DNA from: Mesobacillus jeotgali
GTDB taxonomy: Bacteria > Bacillota > Bacilli > Bacillales > Cytobacillaceae
Assembly (NCBI RefSeq): GCF_900166585.1
Contig: NZ_FVZC01000005.1
Span: forward strand, 1 to 64,000
Direction of reading: 5' to 3'
Length of the DNA stretch: 64,000 nt
Positions 53,547 through 61,616 of this stretch are shown here, piece by piece. The position numbers and the translations under genes were made by a program. Each line of letters opens with the position of its first letter. Position 1 is the stretch's first letter. The notes below the pieces were generated by a model. That model was not told the origin of the DNA and ran no database searches. It saw only the letters and a list, made by a program, of their open reading frames with translations.

Positions 53547-54270
53547 TATGTGACCGAAATCTTGCTGTTTCAGACTTTTCGGGCATATATTCACCGTTTT
53601 TGTGACCGTCACCTTGCTGTTTCGGCTTTTTCGGGCACATGTTCTTCGTTTATATGACCGAAATCTTACTCCTCCGGCTTTTTCGGGCACATGTTCCTCG
53701 TTTATGTGACCGAAATCTTGCTCCTCCGGCTTTTTCGGGCACATGTTCTTCGTTTTAATGACCGAAATCTTACTCCTTCGGCTTTTTCGGGCACATGTTC
53801 TTCGTTTATGTGACCGAAATCTTGCTCCTCCGGCTTTTTCGGGCACATGTTCCTCTTTTATGTGACCGAAATCTTACTCCTCCGGCTTTTTCGGGCACAT
53901 GTTCTTCGTTTTAATGACCGAAATCTTACTCCTCCGGCTTTTTCGGGCACATGTTCTTCGTTTTAATGACCGAAATCTTACTCCTTCGGCTTTTTCGGGC
54001 ACATGTTCCTCGTTTATGTGACCGAAATCTTGCTCCTCCGGCTTTTTCGGGCACATGTTCCTCGTTTATGTGACCGAAATCTTGCTCCTCTGGCTTTTTC
54101 GGGCACATGTTCTTCGTTTATATGACCGAAATCTTACTTCTCCGGCTTTTTCGGGCACATGTTCTTCGTTTATGTGACCGAAATCTTGCTCCTCCGGCTT
54201 TTTCGGGCACATGTTCCTCGTTTATGTGACCGTCAGCTCCTGAATCCAGCCTTTTCGGGCACATGTTCCA
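53547..54270. repeat. Tandem array of about fourteen 52-bp repeats (array B)
   Basis: The anchor TCGGGCA recurs at 53579, 53631, 53683, 53735, 53787, 53839, 53891, 53943, 53995, 54047, 54099, 54151, 54203 and 54255, exactly 52 bp apart each time. The unit contains TCGGGCACATGTTC, TTTATGTGACCGAAAT and CTCCTCCGGCTTTT. Inner units differ at a few positions (CTTGCT or CTTACT; CCTCG or TTCGTTTTAAT); the outer two on each side are more diverged. CCGAAA and TTTCGG within the unit can pair. The array lies between the T-box terminator and cysE and is therefore part of the cysE-cysS transcript on the minus strand. Confidence 0.97.
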
Positions 54271-54287
54271 CCCGCCGGCCAGTACAC

Positions 54288-54565
54288 CATATAAAAAAGC
54301 GCCCCTGTCGTAAACGACAGAGACGCTTGGTATGCGCGGTTCCACTCTGTTTAGGCTGCGCGTTTGAAAGGCGCGGCCTCAACTTTAACCTGTTAACGGG
54401 AGGTCCCGCCCAATACTACTGTGGCTATGTTTGCCTTTTCGCACAGGGACTCTGAGGCGCATTTCAAAAAATGAGAGGCCTGAACCACTTTCAGCCGGTG
54501 ATGGTTCTCTCTAATAAGCGTCATCCTTCTACTTTTCCTCTTCAACACTTTAGTTATATAGAATT
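54288..54565 (-). promoter_or_regulatory. Cysteine-specific T-box riboswitch of cysE-cysS
   Basis: The minus strand carries the T-box sequence AGTGGAACCGCG (54335-54346), able to pair with the uncharged tRNA acceptor end, and a stem I region beginning AGAGAGAACCATCACCGGC. The bulge GAAATGCGCC has TGC (54459-54461) as specifier, a Cys codon. A terminator hairpin follows. When tRNA-Cys is uncharged, the antiterminator forms and cysE-cysS are transcribed. The same arrangement stands between gltX and cysE in B. subtilis. Confidence 0.95.
54293..54328 (-). terminator. T-box regulated terminator
   Basis: On the minus strand GCGTCTCTGTCG and CGACAGGGGCGC pair around TTTA, followed by six T. It lies immediately before the repeat array. 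Confidence 0.92.
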
Positions 54566-54571
54566 ACTCTT

Positions 54572-54600
54572 ACTATATTACATTTTTATGTTTCTGTTAA
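54572..54600 (-). promoter_or_regulatory. Promoter of the T-box leader
   Basis: On the minus strand TTAACA (54595-54600), 17 bp, TATAGT (54572-54577), placing the start near 54565 at the head of the T-box. Confidence 0.7.
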
Positions 54601-54622
54601 CTAAAACATCTTAAAAAAGTTA

Positions 54623-56080
54623 TTAGCCTAAAAGCTTCTGGACTCTTTCCTTAACCTTGTTTTTTCCGATCAGTTCCATGGCGAGCATCAGGTCCGGTCC
54701 ATGAGTCTGTCCGGTCGCAGCCGCACGAACTGGCATGAACAGCTTTTGGCCTTTATGGCCTGTGCCCTTCTGGACAGCTTTTACTGCCGCTTTGATTGCG
54801 TCTGCCTTGAACTCTTCGATCTGCTCGATTTCACCAAGGAACGCTTTCAGCACTTCTGGAACCTGCTCACCTGCAAGAACTTCTTTTGCCTCTTCGTCAT
54901 AGTTTACCTCATCGCGGAAAAATAAATCAGACATCTCAACGATTTCTGCTCCGAAGCTCATTTTATCGTGATACAAAGAGATGAGGCCGCGAACCCAGGC
55001 ATCCTCTTCTTCCGTACGATTCTCGCTGACTTTGCCCGCTTTGATGAGATGTGGAAGTGCAAGCTCAACAACCCGGTCCAGATCAGCTTTTTTCATATAC
55101 TGGTTATTCATCCAGGCAAGCTTCTGCTGATCAAATAACGCCGGAGACTTTGAAAGCCTTGCCGGATCGAAAATTTCGATAAACTCTTCCTTTGTGTAGA
55201 TCTCCTCCTCGCCTGATGGAGACCATCCAAGCAGGGTAATGAAGTTAAACAATGCTTCAGGCAAGTAGCCAAGCTCCTCATACTGTTCGATGAACTGGAT
55301 AATCGATTCATCACGCTTGCTAAGCTTCTTGCGGCTTTCGTTGACGATCAGCGTCATGTGGCCAAATATAGGCGGCTCCCAGCCAAATGCTTCATAAATG
55401 ACAAGCTGCTTCGGGGTATTGGAGATATGATCATCTCCGCGAAGAACATGGGAAATCTTCATTAAATGGTCGTCGAGGACAACTGCATAGTTATAAGTAG
55501 GCGTGCCATCTTTCTTGACGATGACAAAATCACCCATTCCATCTGACTCAAAACTAACGTCGCCTTTTACCATATCATCAAACTTAAGGATTTTGCCTGC
55601 CGGTACCTTGAAACGAAGGCTAGGCTGGCGCCCTTCTTTTTCAAACTGCTCCTTCTGTTCTGCTGTCAGGTTGCGGCAGCGGCCAGAATAGTGAGGGGTT
55701 TCATTGCGGGCTGCCTGTTCTTCACGCTCAGCCTCAAGCTCTTCCTCTGTGCAATAGCACTTATAGGCATGGCCTTTCTCCAAAAGCTCCTGATTGTATT
55801 TCTCGTAAATATGGTTACGCTCTGACTGACGGTACGGTCCATATTCTCCGCCAACATCGACACTCTCATCCCAGTCGATTCCAAGCCACTGAAGGTACTT
55901 CAATTGGCTCTGCTCTCCGCCTTCGATATTGCGTTTCTTATCTGTATCTTCGATGCGGATGATGAACTTTCCGCCTCTGTTGCGTGCGAATAGATAATTG
56001 AATAATGCTGTACGGGCATTCCCGATATGTAAATGTCCAGTCGGACTCGGTGCGTAACGCACCCGGATATCTGCTGACAT
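54623..56080 (-). CDS. gltX: Glutamyl-tRNA synthetase
   Basis: A 485-residue class I synthetase: [15 protein letters not shown] carries the HIGH motif and KKLSKRDES the KMSKS motif; a CYC...C set near residue 110-140 is a possible zinc site. The ATG at 56080 ([15 protein letters not shown]) follows AGAGGAGGATTCACT; the frame to 56110 is rejected. In Bacillus GltX also mischarges tRNA-Gln for GatCAB. It is 85 bases after ispF. Confidence 0.98.
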   Translation of the reverse strand: MSADIRVRYAPSPTGHLHIGNARTALFNYLFARNRGGKFIIRIEDTDKKRNIEGGEQSQLKYLQWLGIDWDESVDVGGEYGPYRQSERNHIYEKYNQELLEKGHAYKCYCTEEELEAEREEQAARNETPHYSGRCRNLTAEQKEQFEKEGRQPSLRFKVPAGKILKFDDMVKGDVSFESDGMGDFVIVKKDGTPTYNYAVVLDDHLMKISHVLRGDDHISNTPKQLVIYEAFGWEPPIFGHMTLIVNESRKKLSKRDESIIQFIEQYEELGYLPEALFNFITLLGWSPSGEEEIYTKEEFIEIFDPARLSKSPALFDQQKLAWMNNQYMKKADLDRVVELALPHLIKAGKVSENRTEEEDAWVRGLISLYHDKMSFGAEIVEMSDLFFRDEVNYDEEAKEVLAGEQVPEVLKAFLGEIEQIEEFKADAIKAAVKAVQKGTGHKGQKLFMPVRAAATGQTHGPDLMLAMELIGKNKVKERVQKLLG

Positions 56081-56165
56081 AGTGAATCCTCCTCTAATAT
56101 TGCTGTCCATTATTGTATCACTATCGATATATAAAGCGGAAGTGGCTTATCAAGCTGCCTTCAAT

Positions 56166-56648
56166 TTATTTCTCAGTCTGCTTCAATAGTACGGTTGCCT
56201 GGGATGCGATCCCTTCTCCCCGCCCCGGGAATCCCAGTTTTTCAGTTGTCGTCGCCTTTACGTTCACCTGGTCTGGAGTACCCTCCAGCAATCCAGCAAT
56301 TCTTTCCCGCATCGCTTGAATATGCGGCGCCATTTTCGGCTGCTGGGCGATGATTGTGCAATCGATGTTGACAAGTTCATAGCCTTTTTCCTTCACAATA
56401 TTCCATACATGTTGAAGCAGTTTTGCGGAATCTGCATCCTTGAATTCCGGGTCAGTATCAGGGAAATGTCTGCCGATATCTCCTTCGCCAATTGCCCCCA
56501 GGCATGCATCCGCAACAGTATGCAACAGTACATCTGCATCAGAGTGTCCAAGAAGCCCTTTTTCATATGGTATCGTAATTCCGCCGATGATCAGCGGCCG
56601 GCCTTCCGTCAGTTGATGCACATCAAAACCTTGTCCAATTCGAAACAT
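56166..56648 (-). CDS. ispF: 2-C-methyl-D-erythritol 2,4-cyclodiphosphate synthase
   Basis: A 160-residue trimeric enzyme of the MEP isoprenoid pathway. Metal ligands are seen in GFDVHQL (Asp, His) and [12 protein letters not shown] (His); [14 protein letters not shown] and [25 protein letters not shown] segments complete the site. It follows ispD by 42 bases and makes the next-step product in the same pathway. Confidence 0.98.
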   Translation of the reverse strand: MFRIGQGFDVHQLTEGRPLIIGGITIPYEKGLLGHSDADVLLHTVADACLGAIGEGDIGRHFPDTDPEFKDADSAKLLQHVWNIVKEKGYELVNIDCTIIAQQPKMAPHIQAMRERIAGLLEGTPDQVNVKATTTEKLGFPGRGEGIASQATVLLKQTEK

Positions 56649-56690
56649 AATGATAACTCCTTTTAAAAATGCTATTTTTTCCGTCTATTA

Positions 56691-57386
56691 TCAAACACCG
56701 GATTCTTTCCGCTTGCGCAGAATGGCTTCGGCAAAATATAAATCTTCTGGCGTTGTCAGCTTTATATTATCATAGTCTCCTTCTATGATGCTGACTGGGT
56801 GAGGGATTCTTTCGACCAGGCTTGATTCATCTGTACCGATGAATCGTTCCCGTGCAGCCTTGTTATGTGCTTCGAGTAAAACGGAAACCCGAAAAGCCTG
56901 TGGGGTCTGGACAGCCCAAAGGCTTGAGCGCTCTACGGTTTCTGCTACCTGGTTGTTGGCCGCCTTTTTGATGGTATCTTTAACCGGAACAGCCACGATA
57001 GCCCCGCCATCTTTGTTTGCTGCATCCACAAGTTTGCGGATCGTTTCAATTTTAATGAACGGGCGGGCGGCATCATGTACGAGAACAACCCCATTCACGG
57101 AGCTTACTGCCATCAGTCCGTTGTAGACACTGTCCTGCCTTTCTTTTCCGCCAGTGACCAGTGAAGATACCTTATGTATACCATACTCTTTCAATAAAGA
57201 ATTAAACTCTTGCTCATCATCGGGATGGATGGCGAGAATGATGCCCGAACACTCAGGATCGGCTTCAAACACCTTAAGCGTATGAATGAGGATCGGGATG
57301 GCCTCCAAAGTGAGCAGCAGCTTGTTTTTTCCTGCGCCCATCCTTTTGCCCTGACCAGCCGCAGGGATAATGACCTGATAATGCAT
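56691..57386 (-). CDS. ispD: 2-C-methyl-D-erythritol 4-phosphate cytidylyltransferase
   Basis: A 231-residue nucleotidyltransferase with IPAAGQGKRMGAGKNKLLL binding CTP, VLVHDAARPFI and AVPVKDTIK. It acts two steps before IspF in the MEP pathway. It starts 160 bases after yacL; that gap contains GC-rich hairpins but no clear promoter. Confidence 0.97.
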   Translation of the reverse strand: MHYQVIIPAAGQGKRMGAGKNKLLLTLEAIPILIHTLKVFEADPECSGIILAIHPDDEQEFNSLLKEYGIHKVSSLVTGGKERQDSVYNGLMAVSSVNGVVLVHDAARPFIKIETIRKLVDAANKDGGAIVAVPVKDTIKKAANNQVAETVERSSLWAVQTPQAFRVSVLLEAHNKAARERFIGTDESSLVERIPHPVSIIEGDYDNIKLTTPEDLYFAEAILRKRKESGV

Positions 57387-57546
57387 AACAAAAACTCCTA
57401 TCTATTTTTCTGCTAAATACATTATATCTGTAAAAAATTACCCTTAACATACGAAGGGGCAGCCGAAGCCCTGCTTCATGCCTTCAAGGAACCGGGGAAG
57501 GAAGCGGGGATCAACTGCCCATAAAGGCTGTTTTATCTTTTATAAA
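57387..57546. other. Gap between yacL and ispD
   Basis: Contains a GC-rich stretch on the minus strand (CTTTATGGGCAGTTG ... GGCTTCGGCTGCCCC) that can form GGGCAG/CTGCCC pairing. There is no T run or ORF; role unknown. Confidence 0.35.
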
Positions 57547-58638
57547 TCAACTGATTATGCTTTTTTCCAAGAGTTTCGGTTTCGCGAAAATCATTCTTCC
57601 TGCAGAAGTCTGCAGCACACTTGTTACAAGCACATCAATGCGCTTTCCGATATAGTCACGGCCTTCTTCGACTACGATCATTGTACCGTCATCAAGATAT
57701 GCAATGCCCTGGTTATGCTCTTTTCCATCCTTGATCACCTGGATGCTCAATTCTTCTCCAGGAAGGACAACAGGTTTTACTGCATTGGCAAGATCATTGA
57801 TATTCAACACAGCAACCTTCTGCAATTCACATACCTTGTTTAGATTGAAGTCATTCGTCACGACAACACCATTTGTCAGCTTTGCCAGCTTTACTAGCTT
57901 GCTGTCGACCTCCTGGATGTCTTCAAAGTCCCCTTCATAAATCTCAACCTTAATCTTAAGTTCCTTTTGGATGCGGTTAAGGATGTCCAATCCGCGGCGG
58001 CCGCGGTTCCGTTTCAGCACATCCGATGAATCGGCAATATGCTGTAATTCTTCGAGGACAAATTGCGGGATGACAATGACACCTTCAAGGAATCCAGTCT
58101 GGCAGATATCGGCAACCCTTCCGTCAATAATCACACTGGTATCGAGAATTTTCCACTCTCTTGCACGCTCTTCTTTTTCCAGCTCTTCTTCACTGCCCTT
58201 TTTCTTCGACTTGGAGAACAAGCCCAGCAGCTCATCACGCTTTTTGAAGCCGACCTGGAACCCTAAATAACCAAATAAAAGGGTCAAAAGTGTTGGGGCA
58301 ACTGTATTCACTACCGGCACCTGGATCGCGTTTAAAGCAAAACCAATCAGAAATGCCACAAGCAGACCGAAGAAAAGTCCGACACTGCCGAACAGGACAT
58401 CCGTTATTGGCGCTTTGATTAGCGACTCTTCAGCCCACTTCACGAAATTGGTCACAGGATCTACGGCCCAAAAAGTAAGAAGATAAAAAATAAGTGCGCC
58501 CAAAACAGCGGTAACATAAGGATTATTGATGAGAGTCATATCTTCCACATTCATCAATATTAATAAATCAGGAATTAAGAATATACCAAGCGTTCCCCCA
58601 ATGATCAGGAAGCAGGCTTGAATGATACGTCTTAACAT
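57547..58638 (-). CDS. yacL: Membrane-anchored PIN-TRAM domain protein YacL
   Basis: A 363-residue protein with four predicted N-terminal transmembrane segments (residues 5-130), a charged linker, a PIN-like RNase domain ([26 protein letters not shown]) and a C-terminal TRAM domain ([22 protein letters not shown]). Conserved between disA and ispD in Firmicutes. Nuclease activity is inferred from the intact acidic residues. AAAGGAGGTGAAAGG precedes the start. Confidence 0.93.
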   Translation of the reverse strand: MLRRIIQACFLIIGGTLGIFLIPDLLILMNVEDMTLINNPYVTAVLGALIFYLLTFWAVDPVTNFVKWAEESLIKAPITDVLFGSVGLFFGLLVAFLIGFALNAIQVPVVNTVAPTLLTLLFGYLGFQVGFKKRDELLGLFSKSKKKGSEEELEKEERAREWKILDTSVIIDGRVADICQTGFLEGVIVIPQFVLEELQHIADSSDVLKRNRGRRGLDILNRIQKELKIKVEIYEGDFEDIQEVDSKLVKLAKLTNGVVVTNDFNLNKVCELQKVAVLNINDLANAVKPVVLPGEELSIQVIKDGKEHNQGIAYLDDGTMIVVEEGRDYIGKRIDVLVTSVLQTSAGRMIFAKPKLLEKSIIS

Positions 58639-58923
58639 CCTTTCACCTCCTTTTAATCATTATAAACAACTTCCAATTTTTGAAACCCTGCTGATTGAAA
58701 CATTTTTCAATCATTTTTTATACCCAAAGGTTTATACGTTTCAACCTATGCAAAGGTTACGTTATTTGTCTACATTTTCAAAAGAACAGACTATTAATAT
58801 TTCCCTTTCGAAAAAATCAAAGAGCTTTTTAGATTGCCAATCTCCCGATAGGAGTTAATCTCTTCTTTAAATTAGCACCGGCACATGGCAGTGTCAATTA
58901 ATAGCAGGCCGCCAATGTTTGGA
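58639..58923 (-). promoter_or_regulatory. Intergenic region upstream of yacL with a candidate promoter
   Basis: 285 bases after disA. On the minus strand TTGACA, 17 bp, TAATTT with an upstream TGC lies near 58868-58896, a possible extended -10 promoter for yacL. No other feature is seen; a TATAAT close to the ribosome binding site (about 58659) has no -35 partner at good spacing. Confidence 0.45.
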
Positions 58924-59997
58924 TTACATTTGCCGATCAGCCATCAGCTGATCCCTGATGAGTTTAAAACCTTCTTTGATCTTGCGAGCCCTTACTTCAC
59001 CAATACCCTCGACATCATCAAGCTCCTCCACTGAAGCTGAAATCATATTCGTGAATTTCCCAAATCGTTTGACCAGATTTTCAACAATGACCATAGGCAG
59101 CCTTGGAATCTTATTGAGCATCCGATACCCTCTTGGACAGATAAATTCGTCCATGTGCACATACCCCTGATGTCCGAGCAGCTTTAGGATTGTAGAATCC
59201 TCTATGACCCCAGCCTTTGATAAATCCTGGAATCTCGCCATCACTTCATCTGCCTTTACCTCTGTATCAGCAGAATAATCCTTGATCACCAGCAGTGCTT
59301 CTTTTTCTATCTCAGATAACAGCTCCTGCATCTGGAGGCGGATCAGCCTCCCTTCCTGACCAAGTTCGCTCAGGTAGGTCAAAAGCTCTGTCTTGATCCT
59401 CAGCACCATTTCAAATCGGTGGATAACCTGAAGTATATCATTATAGGTGACTAGGTCTTCAAACTCCAGGACTCCCAAATTGGTAATGCCCTGCTCGAGA
59501 ACCACTTTGTACTTCTCCAGCGTCTGGATTGCCTGATTGGCCTTGGTCAAAATGACGCCGATTTCCTTCAAGGCATAGCGAAGGTTTCCCTGGTACAGGG
59601 TAATGACATTTCTCCGCTGGGAAATCGCAACGACAAGAGCCTTTGTCTGTCTCGCCACACGTTCCGCCGTTCTGTGCCTCATCCCCGTTTCGGTTGACGG
59701 GACATCCGTACCCGGAGCAAGCTGGGCATTGGCAAACAGGATTTTGCTGCCCGTCTCGTTCAGGATGATTGCGCCATCCATTTTCGCCAGTTCATAGAGA
59801 AAGCTGGGACTGAATCGGCAGTTGATTTCAAAGCCGCCGTCCACGAGATTTTTCACCTTTTCGTTGTAGCCAAAAACAATCAGCCCGCCTGTATTGGCAC
59901 GAAGTACATTATCAATTCCATCCCTTAGAGGTGTTCCAGGAGCGATAAACCGGAGAATTTCACCTAACTCTTTTTCCTCAAGTTCGTTTTGTTCCAA
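58924..59997 (-). CDS. disA: DNA integrity scanning diadenylate cyclase DisA
   Basis: A 357-residue c-di-AMP synthase. The DAC domain holds DGA (residues 74-76) and RHR (107-109); a helical spine and a C-terminal HhH DNA-binding domain ([22 protein letters not shown]) follow. DisA scans DNA for branched structures and stops making c-di-AMP on contact, delaying sporulation or germination outgrowth. It follows radA by four bases; RadA also modulates DisA. Confidence 0.98.
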   Translation of the reverse strand: MEQNELEEKELGEILRFIAPGTPLRDGIDNVLRANTGGLIVFGYNEKVKNLVDGGFEINCRFSPSFLYELAKMDGAIILNETGSKILFANAQLAPGTDVPSTETGMRHRTAERVARQTKALVVAISQRRNVITLYQGNLRYALKEIGVILTKANQAIQTLEKYKVVLEQGITNLGVLEFEDLVTYNDILQVIHRFEMVLRIKTELLTYLSELGQEGRLIRLQMQELLSEIEKEALLVIKDYSADTEVKADEVMARFQDLSKAGVIEDSTILKLLGHQGYVHMDEFICPRGYRMLNKIPRLPMVIVENLVKRFGKFTNMISASVEELDDVEGIGEVRARKIKEGFKLIRDQLMADRQM

Positions 59998-60001
59998 TCC
60001 A

Positions 60002-61381
60002 TCAACCCCCTAAGGTGACTTTTAGTGCATGGCTGACAGATGACACACCAATCAATTCCACACCCGGTGGAGGAGTCCATCCGCCTAGATTATTTTCGGG
60101 TAAAATAATTCTTTCAAAACCAAGTTTCGCCGCTTCCTGGACACGTTGCTCAATTCTTGAAACCCTTCTGACTTCTCCGGTAAGGCCAACCTCGCCGATG
60201 ATACAATCAGAAGCCCGTGTCGGCTTATCCCTGAAACTGGATGCAATGCTAACCGCCACAGCAAGATCAATTGCTGGTTCATCCAGCTTCACCCCGCCAG
60301 CTACCTTCAGATACGCATCCTGATTGGCCAGAAGCAATCCAACCCTTTTTTCCAAAACCGCCATCAACAGCGATACCCGGTTATGGTCTATCCCGGTAGC
60401 CATTCGCCGCGGGTTCCCAAAACTAGTTGGCGAAATCAGCGCCTGAATCTCAACCAGTACAGGTCTGGTGCCTTCCATTGACGCTACAACCGTAGAACCT
60501 GAAGCTCCCTGTGATCTTTCTTCCAAAAAGATTTCTGAAGGGTTTGCGACTTCTTCAAGGCCCGCTTCCTTCATCTCAAAAATGCCCATCTCATTCGTCG
60601 AACCAAAACGGTTTTTTACCGCCCTGAGAATCCTGTATGTATGGTGCCTTTCTCCCTCGAAATAAAGAACAGTATCCACCATATGCTCAAGCAGCCTTGG
60701 ACCGGCAATCGAACCTTCCTTTGTCACATGGCCGACTATAAATATGGCGATCCCTTTTGTTTTCGCAATTCGCATTAGCTCGGCTGTACATTCCCTGACC
60801 TGGGACACACTTCCCGGTGCAGACGTGACTTCCGGGTGGAAAATCGTCTGGATTGAATCAACGATGACAAAATCCGGGTTGCTGTTTTCAATTGTCAGGC
60901 TGATCTCATTCAGATTTGTTTCCGAATATACAAGCAGATTGTCAGATGTGACACCAAGGCGGTCAGCACGCAGCTTTGTTTGCCTCATTGATTCCTCACC
61001 TGAAATATAAAGAACGGTATGAGCTTTTTTCGCCAGCTGATAGGATACCTGAAGCAGAAGAGTCGATTTCCCGATACCCGGGTCCCCTCCGATCAATACA
61101 AGCGACCCTCTGACAACGCCTCCGCCCAGAACACGATTTAATTCATTCGAATCTGTCGTAATTCTCGGCTCGCTGACTGTTTCAATAGAGGTAATTGGAG
61201 TTGCCTTGGCAGCGACACCCGTATTCCCTGTATTGGCGAAAGCTCCTCTTCTTGCAGAACCGGTGCTTTCGACTTCCTCAACCATCTTATTCCATTGTCC
61301 GCAGCCCGGACATTTCCCCATCCATTTGGGAGATTCATAGCCGCATTCCTGGCACATGAATTTCGTTTTTCTTTTAGCCAT
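60002..61381 (-). CDS. radA: DNA repair protein RadA (Sms)
   Basis: A 459-residue RecA-like helicase: N-terminal zinc finger [18 protein letters not shown] (Cys 10, 13, 24, 27), Walker [10 protein letters not shown], the RadA motif KNRFGSTNE and a Lon-protease-like C-terminal domain ([23 protein letters not shown]). It drives branch migration in recombination. It lies between clpC and disA; 235 bases separate it from clpC, with a terminator. Confidence 0.97.
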   Translation of the reverse strand: MAKRKTKFMCQECGYESPKWMGKCPGCGQWNKMVEEVESTGSARRGAFANTGNTGVAAKATPITSIETVSEPRITTDSNELNRVLGGGVVRGSLVLIGGDPGIGKSTLLLQVSYQLAKKAHTVLYISGEESMRQTKLRADRLGVTSDNLLVYSETNLNEISLTIENSNPDFVIVDSIQTIFHPEVTSAPGSVSQVRECTAELMRIAKTKGIAIFIVGHVTKEGSIAGPRLLEHMVDTVLYFEGERHHTYRILRAVKNRFGSTNEMGIFEMKEAGLEEVANPSEIFLEERSQGASGSTVVASMEGTRPVLVEIQALISPTSFGNPRRMATGIDHNRVSLLMAVLEKRVGLLLANQDAYLKVAGGVKLDEPAIDLAVAVSIASSFRDKPTRASDCIIGEVGLTGEVRRVSRIEQRVQEAAKLGFERIILPENNLGGWTPPPGVELIGVSSVSHALKVTLGG

Positions 61382-61559
61382 TTTCTTTGCCTCTCAGTAA
61401 AAAAGTAGTTATCTCTATAATAAAGCTAAACAAGCAATAAAAGAAATGATAGCGATTGAAGGATATTATTCCTGAATAAAGACACCGGCCTCTATTAAAT
61501 TATGTTCATATCCTGTTGTGTCAATTCCATTCTTTTTCCAAAACCATAAGTAATTTAGA

Positions 61560-61597
61560 AAAAAGGGGTACACGCATTTTGTACGTATACCCCTTGT
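61560..61597 (-). terminator. Terminator after clpC
   Basis: AAGGGGTATACG and CGTGTACCCCTT pair around a short AT-rich loop, followed by TTTTCT on the minus strand, 20 bases after the clpC stop. Confidence 0.87.
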
Positions 61598-61616
61598 ATT
61601 TACATTTTAATCGATA

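Noticed and set aside
53547..54270. CRISPR array
   Set aside because: Repeats are directly abutting 52-bp units with no variable spacers, and no cas genes are near. This is a tandem repeat, not CRISPR.
53874..54345. Several ORFs of 60-75 residues ([25 protein letters not shown]) as genes
   Set aside because: They are translations of the 52-bp repeat in its three frames. The period is not a multiple of three, so each unit reads in a different frame, which argues against a repeat protein.
56120..56150. Another copy of the dispersed hairpin repeat upstream of gltX
   Set aside because: Only a short segment (AAAGCGGAAGTGGCTTATCA) resembles the left end; no right end is found, so it may be chance or a tiny remnant.
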